Shown here: positions 38,915-48,620 of the stretch, in pieces
Numbering within the stretch: position 1 is the first letter of the stretch
Layout: each line of letters opens with the position of its first letter
From: Gammaproteobacteria bacterium
GTDB lineage: Bacteria; Pseudomonadota; Gammaproteobacteria; Pseudomonadales; Azotimanducaceae
Direction: 5' to 3'
DNA: 64,000 bases
Assembly (NCBI GenBank): GCA_026709225.1
Contig: JAPOTJ010000048.1
Span: 1-64,000, forward strand
Notes under the pieces: generated by a model
What the model saw: only the letters and a program-made list of their open reading frames with translations
What the model was told of the DNA's origin: nothing
The model's database searches: none
Translations under genes and position numbers: made by a program

Positions 38915-39916
38915 CTAACCCCGCAACGCATCTAGCAACCGCGTTTCAGCCGTAGCATCTTTCGGCAGCCCGATTCTCAGATGGTGGTTTGTCCATGAGA
39001 ATCGTCGAACATAGACACCATGTTCGGCCAGTCGGCGCCAGACCTCATCGGCATCGATTACTTCGACATAGCGAAACAGGTCGGTGCCGCCCATGACGCG
39101 GCATTCGGTCTGCGCAAGCAGGTGGTCGAGCCGCTCGCGAGCCTTGGCTAGGCGCTGCCTTGTCGCTGTTTGCCAAGCACAATCTTCGTAAGCGGCTGCG
39201 CCGACAGTCAGGGCTGGCGTCGATACACGCCACAAGCCCAAGTGCGCGGCGAGCCTGCGCAGAAGTTCCGGTGGGCCGAGCAGGGCGCCAAGTCGCAACC
39301 CAGCGAGTCCGTAGAACTTGCCCGCGGAGCGCAGCACGAGAAGATTTCCGTTGACGACGCACGACGCCGAACAGAGTTCCGGTGTCAAATCCGCAAAAGC
39401 CTCGTCAATCACCAGCCAGCCGCTGTGTTCGCTCAAATGACGACGAGCGATTTCTATTGTGGCCGGGTCGAAACGCCTGCCGTCGGGGTTGTTGGGATTG
39501 CAGATCACGACCATGTCGCATGAGCGGGCTTCGGCAAGCGGTGTCGGTGTCTCGATGACGTGGCAGCCCGATGTTCGCCAAACGTGCGCGTGGTCCGCAT
39601 AGGTCGGCGAGAGCACGGCCACCCGCCTTGGACGTAGTAGCATCGGGAGCAAATGGATGAGCAGTTCGCTGCCGGGGCCAATGAGAATGTTCTGTCCGGG
39701 CGCGCCGAAGACCTTTGCCATGGCGGCGACACAGCGTTTCTGATCCGTTTCGGTGGGCAATCGATAGGGAGCGTCGTCCCAACCAGTTGCCAGCCAAGGC
39801 CAAGGATTGATACCTGTGGAAAGGTCAATCCAAGGCTCCGGAGCACTCGGAAACAGCTCGCGCATGACATCGAGTGCTCCTCCATGCGCTTCGCTTCTCT
39901 GCGATAAATCAACCAC
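38915..39916 (-). CDS. cobD: threonine-phosphate decarboxylase (CobD/CobC-type aminotransferase fold)
   Basis: PLP enzyme supplying (R)-1-aminopropan-2-yl phosphate, the linker of the cobalamin side chain. Histidinol-phosphate-aminotransferase fold with STGINPWPW, VICNPNNPDGR, IDEAFADL and the PLP lysine in RSAGKFYGLAGLRLG. 333 residues. Immediately after cbiB, the enzyme using its product, and last gene of the riboswitch-controlled operon. Confidence 0.93.
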   Translation of the reverse strand: MVDLSQRSEAHGGALDVMRELFPSAPEPWIDLSTGINPWPWLATGWDDAPYRLPTETDQKRCVAAMAKVFGAPGQNILIGPGSELLIHLLPMLLRPRRVAVLSPTYADHAHVWRTSGCHVIETPTPLAEARSCDMVVICNPNNPDGRRFDPATIEIARRHLSEHSGWLVIDEAFADLTPELCSASCVVNGNLLVLRSAGKFYGLAGLRLGALLGPPELLRRLAAHLGLWRVSTPALTVGAAAYEDCAWQTATRQRLAKARERLDHLLAQTECRVMGGTDLFRYVEVIDADEVWRRLAEHGVYVRRFSWTNHHLRIGLPKDATAETRLLDALRG

Positions 39917-40867
39917 TTACAGAAGCCTCGGCAACACTGCAATGGATGCCAGCAGCAGCGCGGCGAGACAAGCAGTGCGGATATACAGCGCCAGTCCAAG
40001 GTGCAGATCCTGCGGCTCCGGTGCCTTTCCCCCGGCGTTGAGCCAGGGGTCATCGGAGACCGTGTCGCAATAGCGGCGCGGTCCGGCAAGCCGCACGCCG
40101 AGCGCGCCCGCCATGGCGCTCTCCGGCCAGCCGGCATTCGGAGAGCGGTGTTGGCGCGCATTCCGCAACATGGTGTGGAAGGCGGCGCTTCGTAAGCTTG
40201 CGGCGGCGATGAGCAAGCCCGTTAACCTCGCCGGAAGAAGGTTGGTCACATCGTCGAGACGGGCGGCGAAACCGCCAAAGGCGGCATAGCGTTCGTTGCG
40301 ATGGCCAATCATGGAATCCAAGGTGTTAATGGCTTTGTACGCCGCCATACCGGGGAGCCCGAACAGGGCGCCCCAGAACAAGGGGGCGACAACGCCATCT
40401 GAAGAATTTTCCGCAAGGCTCTCCAGAGCGGCCCCGGCTGTCCCGCCAGAAGACAAAGTATCTGTTCTGCGCCCCACGATGCGGGCGACTGCGGCGCGGG
40501 CGGCAGCCATATCGTTTTGGTCGAGCGCTCTAGCGACAGCGGCGACATGGCCGTACAGACTGCGCGAAGCGATCAAGCTAGAAGCGATGGCAGCTTCAAC
40601 CACGAGACCAAGTATCGGCGCTATCAAGGCAGCCGATATGGCGTATCCGGCAGCGGTTGCCGAAGCCACTATTACCAACGTGGTGGCCACGCCGTAGCCG
40701 TAGCGCTGCGCATGAGTCAATTCGGTGCGGTTCAACGCGCTTTCGAACCACTCGACAAGAGCGCCCATCCAGACTACAGGATGGCGGATACGGCGATACA
40801 ACCAAGCCGGATAGCCGCACAAGGATTCGATCGCCCAAGCGGCCATCATGAGAACCGCGCCGCTCAT
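39917..40867 (-). CDS. cbiB: adenosylcobinamide-phosphate synthase
   Basis: Integral membrane enzyme attaching aminopropanol phosphate to adenosylcobyric acid. HPVVWMGALVEWFE near the N-terminus, ALESLAENSSDGVVAPLFW and NTLDSMIGH are the CbiB/CobD motifs. 316 residues. Its end abuts the cobD start, so the pair is co-translated. Confidence 0.95.
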   Translation of the reverse strand: MSGAVLMMAAWAIESLCGYPAWLYRRIRHPVVWMGALVEWFESALNRTELTHAQRYGYGVATTLVIVASATAAGYAISAALIAPILGLVVEAAIASSLIASRSLYGHVAAVARALDQNDMAAARAAVARIVGRRTDTLSSGGTAGAALESLAENSSDGVVAPLFWGALFGLPGMAAYKAINTLDSMIGHRNERYAAFGGFAARLDDVTNLLPARLTGLLIAAASLRSAAFHTMLRNARQHRSPNAGWPESAMAGALGVRLAGPRRYCDTVSDDPWLNAGGKAPEPQDLHLGLALYIRTACLAALLLASIAVLPRLL

Positions 40868-40874
40868 CGGCGTG

Positions 40875-42347
40875 CTATGGCAGCCGTGGCTTTGATGCGC
40901 ACGAGAACAGCGCTTCTGTATCGATTGCTTGCTCTACCGCGTCGGCGATTGTGTCGATGGCAGCTTCGACGGCGGCTCGGTAGTCGAGCGTCGAACCTTT
41001 GGCGGCGCCCGCGCGCTGCAACCATGCCTTGCGAAACGCATCGCTCGCAAATACGCCGTGGACATAGGTGCCTTCGACCTTGCCATCGGATGAAACTGCG
41101 CCGTCGCGGTGGCCTTGCAGATCGAATAGCGCACGTTCAGTGTCAGGGCCGGTTGTTTGCCCAACGTGAATCTCATAGCCTTCGATCATCGAGCCGGTAC
41201 GTAGGCAATGTCCGTTGACCGGGCGAACGGCCTTGGCACTTGTCATTTCGGTATGCACATCGAGCAGTCCAAGTCCGTCCGCTTGCCCTGCCGCCCCATC
41301 CGATCCTTCGGCGTCCCTGATCGTGCGGCCCAACATTTGAAAGCCGCCGCACAGCCCCAGCACTCTGCCGCCTGTTCGCACATGCGCAAGAATGTCGTGG
41401 TGCCACCCTTGAGCGCGCAGAAAGGCAAGATCGCCCAAAGTTGATTTGGTGCCGAACAGGATGACGACATCGGTGTCCCGGGGCAGTGGGCACCCTGGCG
41501 GAATCCAGCGGAAATCAACGCCGGGCTCCATCCGCAATGGGTCGGCATCGTCAAAGTTGGCGATGCGCGAGAGCATGGGCGCGACGATGACCAGTCCATC
41601 TTCGCCGACGGGGGGCTCGCGCTCAAGGACAACCCCATCCTCGGCTGGCAACAGTCGTGCGCTCGGCAGCCACGGAACAACCCCGAAGCCGCGCCAGCCG
41701 GTGCGGGCTTCAATGGCGGCAAATCCGTCCTCAAAGAGCGAGGCATCACCGCGGAACTTGTTGATGATAAATCCCTTGATCAACGCCGCGTCTTCTGGCG
41801 CGAGCACCGTGCGCGTTCCGACCAGGCTGGCGATTACGCCGCCCTTGTCGATGTCGCCCACCAAGCACACAGGCATATCGAGACGCCGGGCGAACCCCAT
41901 GTTGGCGATGTCGCCTGCCCGTAGGTTGATCTCAGCAGGGCTGCCCGCGCCTTCCACGAGGATCAGTTGATATTTGTTGGCGAGCCGCGTGAAGCTCTCA
42001 AGCACGGCGTCCATGCGGCCCTCTCGCCTCGCCATGTAGTCAGCGGCGGTTTGGCTGGCGGCGACCTTGCCCTGCACCACGACCTGCGCTCTTTTGTCCG
42101 ACTCAGGCTTCAGCAGTACGGGATTGAAATCCACATGCGGTTCAAGGCCAGCCGCTTGCGCTTGCAAGGCTTGGGCGCGACCAATCTCACCGTCGGCGCA
42201 CACAGCTGCGTTGTTCGACATGTTTTGCGGCTTGAACGGAGCCACCGCAATGCCGCGCCGACGAGCGATGCGACACAGGGCGGCGACCATCAGCGACTTG
42301 CCGACATCCGAACCGGTGCCTTGAATCATGAGTGCCTGCGCCCGCAT
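40875..42347 (-). CDS. cobQ: cobyric acid synthase
   Basis: CobQ/CbiP, glutamine-dependent amidase making adenosylcobyric acid. N-terminal DRTB-like ATPase part QGTGSDVGKSLMVAALCR, KPQNMSN and VEGAGSPAEINL. The C-terminal class I glutaminase has VLGLCGGFQMLG with the catalytic Cys and a later GTYVHGVF His. 490 residues. This is the earliest corrinoid step encoded here. Confidence 0.95.
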   Translation of the reverse strand: MRAQALMIQGTGSDVGKSLMVAALCRIARRRGIAVAPFKPQNMSNNAAVCADGEIGRAQALQAQAAGLEPHVDFNPVLLKPESDKRAQVVVQGKVAASQTAADYMARREGRMDAVLESFTRLANKYQLILVEGAGSPAEINLRAGDIANMGFARRLDMPVCLVGDIDKGGVIASLVGTRTVLAPEDAALIKGFIINKFRGDASLFEDGFAAIEARTGWRGFGVVPWLPSARLLPAEDGVVLEREPPVGEDGLVIVAPMLSRIANFDDADPLRMEPGVDFRWIPPGCPLPRDTDVVILFGTKSTLGDLAFLRAQGWHHDILAHVRTGGRVLGLCGGFQMLGRTIRDAEGSDGAAGQADGLGLLDVHTEMTSAKAVRPVNGHCLRTGSMIEGYEIHVGQTTGPDTERALFDLQGHRDGAVSSDGKVEGTYVHGVFASDAFRKAWLQRAGAAKGSTLDYRAAVEAAIDTIADAVEQAIDTEALFSCASKPRLP

Positions 42348-42353
42348 AGGTCG

Positions 42354-43163
42354 TCAACCCTGTAACGGTCCTTCGATCACAACCCGCGCGCCTTCAACAT
42401 GTCCGCGCACGCCGTAAATCTCCGCCAGTCGATTCGCGTCCAAGGTCGCTTCTGGCGGGCCGTCGGCGACAATGCGTCCGTCCTTCATCCAAATCAGGCG
42501 GTTTGCGTAGCGCCGCGCGAGCACGATGTCGTGAAGCACGACGAGGGCACCGCCCCCTTGGTCAACATAGTTGCGAATCAGGTCCATGACGCGAAACTGA
42601 TGATAGGGGTCGAGTTCCGCCACTGGCTCGTCGGCGAGCAACAGCGGCGCTTCGGCGGCGAAGGCGCGAGCGCAATGCACGCGCGCGAGTTCGCCGCCCG
42701 ACAAGGTGGCTGTTGATCGATCGGCGAGGTCTTGCAGGTCGCAGGCCACCAGCGCCCGTTGCACCGCCTGCTTGTCGGCACCGCGCAGTCGCCCGAGTGC
42801 GACGCCATGCGCAAAGCGCCCGAGCGCCACGACATCGCGAACCGGATTGGGCCAGGCGAGCGGTCGGTTTTGCGGCAGATACGACACGAGCTTGGCGCGT
42901 TGTCCAGATGGCATCCGAGCCATATCCTCGCCGCTTAAGCGCGACCAGCCGCTCGCGCTTGGCGCAATGCCAATCGCGCCGCGCAGCAGGCTGGTTTTAC
43001 CAGCGCCGTTGCGTCCGAGCAGGGCAACCAATTCACCTCCCCGCAGTTGAAACGAGGCATCTTCAACGAGTGTCATGCCGTCCGCTCGCACGGTCAGGTT
43101 GGACACCTCTAGTTGGTGCCCTGTATCGAAAAGCGGGGATGAAGTGTGTTCCAAATCAGTCAT
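42354..43163 (-). CDS. btuD: cobalamin ABC transporter ATP-binding protein
   Basis: ABC ATPase of 269 residues: Walker A GRNGAGKTSLLRG, signature LSGGELARVHCARAF, Walker B PLLLADEPVAELD and switch His in VVLHDIVLARR. It overlaps btuC by 8 bases. The operon riboswitch supports cobalamin/corrinoid rather than iron-siderophore transport. Confidence 0.92.
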   Translation of the reverse strand: MTDLEHTSSPLFDTGHQLEVSNLTVRADGMTLVEDASFQLRGGELVALLGRNGAGKTSLLRGAIGIAPSASGWSRLSGEDMARMPSGQRAKLVSYLPQNRPLAWPNPVRDVVALGRFAHGVALGRLRGADKQAVQRALVACDLQDLADRSTATLSGGELARVHCARAFAAEAPLLLADEPVAELDPYHQFRVMDLIRNYVDQGGGALVVLHDIVLARRYANRLIWMKDGRIVADGPPEATLDANRLAEIYGVRGHVEGARVVIEGPLQG

Positions 43164-44139
43164 GAACAGTGCGCCGTCGCATGGCGATCCAGATGAAAGC
43201 AGGCGCGCCGATCAATGCCGCCACCACGCCGAGCTTGAGTTCGCTGCTCGTTTGGGCAATGCGCACACCGATGTCCGCTAGAACCAGCATCAAACCGGCG
43301 AGTAACGCAGCAGGGAGCAGTGAGCGCGCCGGATCATGATCGACCATTGATCGAACGATGTGCGGCGCAACGATGCCAACAAAGCCGATGACGCCAGCGA
43401 GCGACACAGCGGCGCCAGTGGCAAGGCCGGTGCCGAGCACGACGAAAATGCGCTGCCTTTTGAGGTTGAGGCCGACGCCGCTCGCCGCTTCCTCGCCGAG
43501 CGTCAGCGCCGAGAGGCCACGTCTGCCGATGAACAGAATCAACAACCCAGCCACGAGGAAAGGCGCGGCCAACGCGAGGTCGTGGAAGCTGCGATTCGCT
43601 ACCGATCCCAGCATCCAGTTGATCATGTCCGCGAGGGAAAAGGGATTCGGGGCGAGATTCATCAGCAAATTCATGACCGCGCCAGCAAAGCTTGAGAAGC
43701 CTACCCCGACGAGGATAAGCGTGACCGCGGAAGCGGTGCGCAGTGCCGTCAGCGCGATCAGCATGGTTGCCACGAGCGCGCCTGAGATCGCGGCAACTGG
43801 CATAACCCAAGCGCTGATTGCCACCAGCCCGTAATATAGGGTCACGGTGGCGGCGAGGGATGCCGACGCCGAAACTCCAAGCACGCCAGGTTCAGCGAGC
43901 GGATTGCGCAAAAGTCCCTGTAGCGCCGCGCCGCTCGCGCCAAGGGCGGCGCCAACGGCAAAGGCGGCGAGCGCGCGCGGCAGTCTGATCTGTACAACAA
44001 CGAGTTGATCACCCTGTTCACCGAGCCCGAGCAGCGCCAGTAAAACTTGCTGGGCGCTCATCGGCGTCGAGCCCAGCAGACAGGCGGCAAATATAGCCGC
44101 AAGAGAAGCAAGCACCAGCGCGATTAGTCCTGTGCGCAT
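43156..44139 (-). CDS. btuC: cobalamin ABC transporter permease
   Basis: FecCD/BtuC-type permease, 327 residues with about ten hydrophobic helices. LPRALAAFAVGAALGASGAALQG and GFVGIVAPHIVRSM are hallmark segments, the latter a coupling helix for the ATPase. It overlaps both btuD and btuF. Confidence 0.93.
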   Translation of the reverse strand: MRTGLIALVLASLAAIFAACLLGSTPMSAQQVLLALLGLGEQGDQLVVVQIRLPRALAAFAVGAALGASGAALQGLLRNPLAEPGVLGVSASASLAATVTLYYGLVAISAWVMPVAAISGALVATMLIALTALRTASAVTLILVGVGFSSFAGAVMNLLMNLAPNPFSLADMINWMLGSVANRSFHDLALAAPFLVAGLLILFIGRRGLSALTLGEEAASGVGLNLKRQRIFVVLGTGLATGAAVSLAGVIGFVGIVAPHIVRSMVDHDPARSLLPAALLAGLMLVLADIGVRIAQTSSELKLGVVAALIGAPAFIWIAMRRRTVHD

Positions 44140-45038
44140 AGCTCACCGACATCTTCTGATTCGCACCGTCGCGAGCCTTTGCTCAATGCCTCCACCGCGT
44201 CCATCAGAAACCATCCGCCGCAGGCTGTCCAGGCGCCTTGAATCGGGATGACTTCGCGTGTCTTGAGTTGGCTTTGCGCCACTGGATGCCGGGCCGCGCT
44301 CCACGCATGAGGATGGTTGGTCGCGCTTTCAAAAAAGGCTGCGGCAATGAGGTCGGGCTGTTCGTAAGCGAGGCGTTCCAGTGGTATCGGCCTCCAGCCT
44401 GGCTGAGTTTCAAAGTTCTGCAACCCAGCGGTGTTCAGCATTGTGTGGATTAGCGAACCCGGACCGGAGGTGACGCCCGCTGGCGTCATGTACAGTGCGG
44501 TAGGCGGAATGGCGGCATGATGGCGGGACAACCGGGTGAGTCGCTTCATCGTCTCGTCCACAAGCGCTTGACCTCTGGCGATGGAACCTAGGGCTTCGGC
44601 TGCTTCCCGGATTGTGCGCAGAATGCTCGGAAAGTCGTCCGCCCAACCGAGTTGATGCACCGCGATGCCGGCGCGCGCGAACATGGCCGCCGCTTGTGGT
44701 CCGCCGCCATATGATCGCACCACGAGGTCGGGTCGTCGCACGATGACATCCTCGGCCACAGGCCGCACGCTCGGTAGGCCAGTTGCCGCAGCGCGCATGT
44801 AGGAAAATTCGCGCCGCGCGTGCGGTGAAACCGCCAAAATACGCTTGCGTTCGACGAGTCGCAAGACATACTGATCAGCGCAATAGTCGAGACTCACAAT
44901 GCGTTGCGGAATCTCGCTCGGTTCCGGCGATATATTTGCTGGCGGCTCGCCACAACCGGCGAGCAGGACGGCAAGCGCGAGCGTCGACCAACCTCCTCGC
45001 GCCGAGAATCGGTGAAGCAGGCGGGCTAAAAGCGCCAC
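44124..45038 (-). CDS. btuF: cobalamin-binding periplasmic protein, predicted lipoprotein
   Basis: Type III substrate-binding protein, 304 residues from a GTG start. The N-terminus ends in the lipobox LLAGC, so the protein is probably lipid-anchored, unlike soluble E. coli BtuF. RIVSLDYCADQYVL and RPDLVVRSY match the BtuF/FepB fold. It overlaps btuB by 13 bases and btuC by 16. Confidence 0.9.
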   Translation of the reverse strand: MALLARLLHRFSARGGWSTLALAVLLAGCGEPPANISPEPSEIPQRIVSLDYCADQYVLRLVERKRILAVSPHARREFSYMRAAATGLPSVRPVAEDVIVRRPDLVVRSYGGGPQAAAMFARAGIAVHQLGWADDFPSILRTIREAAEALGSIARGQALVDETMKRLTRLSRHHAAIPPTALYMTPAGVTSGPGSLIHTMLNTAGLQNFETQPGWRPIPLERLAYEQPDLIAAAFFESATNHPHAWSAARHPVAQSQLKTREVIPIQGAWTACGGWFLMDAVEALSKGSRRCESEDVGELCAQD

Positions 45039-46924
45039 CGCAAACCCAACGAGCCGGACAAGCCCGGTGTCCCATAACCAAGAATCTGCTGGTAGTGGGT
45101 ATCGAACAGGTTTTCGATGCGCCCGAACACCTCGAAATCCTCGGCAACCATGTATCGGCCGCTGATATCGACGCGTACCCAGTCGTCTAGTGTGATGCCG
45201 CCACGGTCGGGTTCCCGACCGTTGAAACGAACAAGGACAGCGCCGGAGAAGGGGCCGGATGGCGCGAACCCAACAGCGAAGTCGCCGGAGTGCTCGGGTA
45301 GTCGAAGCAGCGGCATGCCGTCGACATCCTTAGCCTGAACGTGTGCGTAGTCCGCCGATAACGAGATCGTATCCGTGAGATGCCAAGCGGCTGACATCTC
45401 GAAGCCTTTTGATTCAACTTCGGCGATGTTCTCGTAGCCGCCGACCGCGCACGAAAAATTGATCAAGTTATCCGTGTCCTGTCGGAAATACGTTAAGCCA
45501 ATGTGCCCGGCTCCGCTGCCAGGGCGCCATTCGACACCGAGATCAACTCCTTCGGAGCGTTCCGGTCGCAGGGCAGCGTTGGGCATCGAAGCGCCGCAGC
45601 AAACATAGGTCGTTTGAAAAAGCGTTGGTGCCTTGAACCCCTCCCCCCAGCTAGTGCGCAGCGTCAGGCCAGGCAAGGCCTGCAACGCAGCCGCGAAGCG
45701 GGCAGTGGAGGCGGAGCCGAACCGATTGTGGTCGTCGGAGCGAACGCCGCCGGTGAGCGTCAGCGCCTGTACAGGGCGCCACTCATAGAGCGCGAACAGG
45801 CCGCGAATGGCGCTGTCGTTATCCTCCACCTTCGCCTCTTCGCGCTCAGCCCCGATCGCCAGCGTGCTTCGTGCATTGATGGTCAAGGTCCCCTGATAGC
45901 GGAAAATCGTGCGTTCGCCGTTGGCCTCGAAGCTGGTTTCCCCGTCACTTAGGTTCTCGCGATCAATCTCGGCGCGACCCACAAGCAGCAGATTGTCGAG
46001 CCGCTCATCGAAGAGCGTTGCCTTGAGGGTCATTTGTCCCGATAGTTCCTCGGTTTTGCTGACCTCATCACCATCGCCGACCCTGCCTTCGGCGCCGGAG
46101 CGGAAGCTGTCGAAATCGGCATCGGAATCGTTCCACAGCAGGCTGCCTTCAAGACGCGTGTCGCGCCCAAAATTGATCCCGCCGCGCGCGGAGAGGGTCA
46201 GCGATTCCATGCCATCCTCTTCGCGATTGCCGTTGCGCTCATCGGCTCGAGAGATGCCGTCCGTGTCCAATCGAGTTGCGGCGAGCCGGAAATCGCCCAC
46301 ATCGCCGCCGCGGGAGATAGAAGCCCCGCCGCGAAAGCTGTCGAAGGAACCGGCTTGCGCGAACAGATTGCCCCTCAAGCCACTTTCAGGACGCTTGGTG
46401 GTGATGGACACCACGCCGCCAATGGCATCAGTCCCCCACAGCGTTGACTGAGGCCCGCTGAGAATCTCTATCCGCTCGATATTTTCGGTGTCGAGGCGAG
46501 CGAAGTTGTAGCCACCGCCGGGAGAGGAGGCGTCGTTCACTGTCACCCCATCGATCAGCACCAGCGTTTGATCGCTCGAAGCGCCGCGAATGCGGACGCT
46601 CGCGGAACCTCCGAAGCTGCCGTTTTGATTGACGGTGACGCCCGGCGCACGAGCGACCGCATCAAGCGCATGCGTGAAGCCCATGGCGTCTATTTCGTCT
46701 GCGTCGATGATGCGCACTGTCGAGCCGGTCTCGGCCGGGGTCTGCTCGATACGCGTTGCAGTGACGATGATGGTTTCGATTTGTGTCTGCGGCGATTCGT
46801 CCGGCACTTCCGCGATTGCGCTGACCGTCAGTATCGTTGCGACCGATGTTGCAAGCATAAGCGCAACTAGCGTTCGCAGTGACGGTGGTGCGAGGGCCGT
46901 GCCTCGTCTTATGGACTGGGTCAT
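45026..46924 (-). CDS. btuB: outer-membrane cobalamin receptor
   Basis: TonB-dependent receptor, 632 residues from the ATG at 46924, which follows AAGGAG. A signal peptide (about 1-39), TonB box ETIIVTATR (50-58), plug with RIEILSGPQSTLWGTDAIGGV, and a barrel ending in Phe (LRWRF). The riboswitch directly upstream and the btuFCD genes behind it fix the substrate as a corrinoid. Confidence 0.95.
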   Translation of the reverse strand: MTQSIRRGTALAPPSLRTLVALMLATSVATILTVSAIAEVPDESPQTQIETIIVTATRIEQTPAETGSTVRIIDADEIDAMGFTHALDAVARAPGVTVNQNGSFGGSASVRIRGASSDQTLVLIDGVTVNDASSPGGGYNFARLDTENIERIEILSGPQSTLWGTDAIGGVVSITTKRPESGLRGNLFAQAGSFDSFRGGASISRGGDVGDFRLAATRLDTDGISRADERNGNREEDGMESLTLSARGGINFGRDTRLEGSLLWNDSDADFDSFRSGAEGRVGDGDEVSKTEELSGQMTLKATLFDERLDNLLLVGRAEIDRENLSDGETSFEANGERTIFRYQGTLTINARSTLAIGAEREEAKVEDNDSAIRGLFALYEWRPVQALTLTGGVRSDDHNRFGSASTARFAAALQALPGLTLRTSWGEGFKAPTLFQTTYVCCGASMPNAALRPERSEGVDLGVEWRPGSGAGHIGLTYFRQDTDNLINFSCAVGGYENIAEVESKGFEMSAAWHLTDTISLSADYAHVQAKDVDGMPLLRLPEHSGDFAVGFAPSGPFSGAVLVRFNGREPDRGGITLDDWVRVDISGRYMVAEDFEVFGRIENLFDTHYQQILGYGTPGLSGSLGLRWRF

Positions 46925-47082
46925 GTTGTTGTCTCCTTGGCCTTCCTCAGTTGGCAACGAAATCGGGCAGGCCGGGCCGCGCAGGCTGCGGGCACAGGCC
47001 GGTCAGGTCGTTACTTAGGAAGAACAAGCGATGCAACGCTTTTCCCGTTCATGGACTGTGGCCCGGTCCCTGAACGAACGAC

Positions 47083-47243
47083 GCGATGGCAGGTCTCCTG
47101 GCTCGCCGATCAAGACTTGTCGGCCGCCTTCCCGGAGATCACTCCAGTGGCATAGTGGCCGCAAGCTTCTGGCTTACAGTTGCGGGTACAGCCCCGGCTT
47201 CGCACCGGGTTCCCTTTTAACTACTTATGTGAGTAGCACCATC
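47083..47243 (-). ncRNA. cobalamin riboswitch
   Basis: On the minus strand the leader reads GGTGCTACTC, then AAAAGGGAACCCGGTGCGAA, GCCGGGGCTGTACCCGCAAC, TGTAAGCCAG, a variable arm with CACTGG and CCGGGAAGGCGGCC, and it ends in GAGCCAGGAGACCTGCC. These are the conserved B12-box and core elements of a class I cobalamin riboswitch. It ends about 160 bases before the btuB ATG, so it should control the seven-gene operon. Confidence 0.95.
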
Positions 47244-47251
47244 TGCCGAGC

Positions 47252-47280
47252 ATTCTAGGAACTGGCTGGAAAGGTGTCAA
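47252..47280 (-). promoter_or_regulatory. sigma70 promoter of the btuB-cobD operon
   Basis: On the minus strand TTGACA (47275-47280), a 17-base spacer and TAGAAT (47252-47257). The predicted start, about 47244, falls exactly at the beginning of the riboswitch. The remaining DNA up to 47462 has no gene or clear signal. Confidence 0.85.
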
Positions 47281-47462
47281 CCTGTTGTCCCGGCTCAGGA
47301 CATTTCGAAATTTTAGGCCGACCACGCCAAGTTTAACCAATAGGCTGGACGCAACAGATGCAAACGCCGCATCAAAGTGCTGCACCAGCATATCCAACTC
47401 AAAATGGTGGTAAAGATATAAGGCTTAAGAGGACATTATTGACACTGAGCCCACTGCTACCC

Positions 47463-48620
47463 TTATGTAGCACATGAGCTCAGCCACCTCCGGTACTCAG
47501 AAATATCGTAGCCAGCCTTGTGAAGGATATCTTCCATCTCAGCAATAAGCTCGTCTTGCAGTTCCACATTGCCCTTCAGCAATAGATCAACATCCTTACG
47601 CTTCGCTGTACGCCTAACGATTCCTTTCGCGATCTCACATTCATCGAATGGCTGAGGCGGAGTCGGGGACAGCGCATTTTGTGCCGGCACAGTGATCGGC
47701 TCGCATCGGAGTGCGAAGGAGACGAGGTCTTCACAGCTCGCGCTCTCTGCGACCTTATAGCCCAGAATGCTTGCCAACACTACCTTGCTACCTCTTGTAG
47801 CTTGAATGAGTTTCGCGAGCCATTTCCCCAAAGCAACGATCATGAGCTTAAGGTAGTCAGTATCGCTGCGATCAGAGGAATCAATAGTAGTTGCATCAAG
47901 TCCTAAATGTTGCTGACACTCGTCGGCGAATCCGTCGCAATTGCATATGTTGTCGCGGAACCGTTCGAGAATCTCCGCCTCGGCATCTCTATTGAACTGT
48001 TCGACACCGATTCGGGTCGTGATTAGCAGCAGCCACGGCTCTAAGTTATGCCCTTGTAAGGTGGTAACATGGGCCAATGCATTATAGAGCGAGCGGCTTT
48101 CCGTGGGGGAGTCGGTCGCTAAGCCATCGCAAAGGTCGACATTCACAACATCAAATGGACCAAGTGATTTAGCGCGTTGCCATGCGATCGAAGAGGTGGC
48201 GCTCAAGCACCGGAAGTCATCATGGAGCACTCGTGACTTCTTCTCATGAACATTGGGCAATCTGTTCAATTGGTAAAGTGAAATGTCGAGCTCATGTCGC
48301 GCTGCGCTGTTTGGATGCGCTACTGAACAAAACCCAAGAAAAATTAACTTGCGATCCGTCGGAATACATACCTTGTCGTGGAGGTATCTCAGCTCAACGA
48401 GGTCTGTGCCAGGTAGGCCCAAATACCGAATCGGAGCACAGGGATCTCGATCATCGAAAAGGCGCTGAATCTGCTTAATCCATTGCTCCCGACGCACGAA
48501 TTGTTTCCTTGGACGGTGCCACGGCTTGAATTCCCGCTCGCGATGTTCGGCCAGATCGTAACTATGATCACCAAACATGTCCGCGACAGATTCGTTTTCG
48601 TCGCCTATCTGATCGTTCAC
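47463..48620 (-). CDS. unknown 385-residue protein linked to GHKL ATPase
   Basis: Not recognised as a named family. An N-terminal FKPWHRPRKQFVRREQW (about 31-48) looks like a conserved nucleic-acid-binding patch. The middle region (YLGLPGTDLVELR, LIFLGF, FDVVNVDLCDGL, PWLLLITTR) has the alternating strands of a Rossmann-like fold and could be a divergent SAM-binding domain, but no canonical glycine-rich loop is intact. The GTG start shares one base with the upstream stop (TAGTG). Probably the effector or regulatory subunit of this operon. Confidence 0.8.
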   Translation of the reverse strand: MNDQIGDENESVADMFGDHSYDLAEHREREFKPWHRPRKQFVRREQWIKQIQRLFDDRDPCAPIRYLGLPGTDLVELRYLHDKVCIPTDRKLIFLGFCSVAHPNSAARHELDISLYQLNRLPNVHEKKSRVLHDDFRCLSATSSIAWQRAKSLGPFDVVNVDLCDGLATDSPTESRSLYNALAHVTTLQGHNLEPWLLLITTRIGVEQFNRDAEAEILERFRDNICNCDGFADECQQHLGLDATTIDSSDRSDTDYLKLMIVALGKWLAKLIQATRGSKVVLASILGYKVAESASCEDLVSFALRCEPITVPAQNALSPTPPQPFDECEIAKGIVRRTAKRKDVDLLLKGNVELQDELIAEMEDILHKAGYDISEYRRWLSSCAT

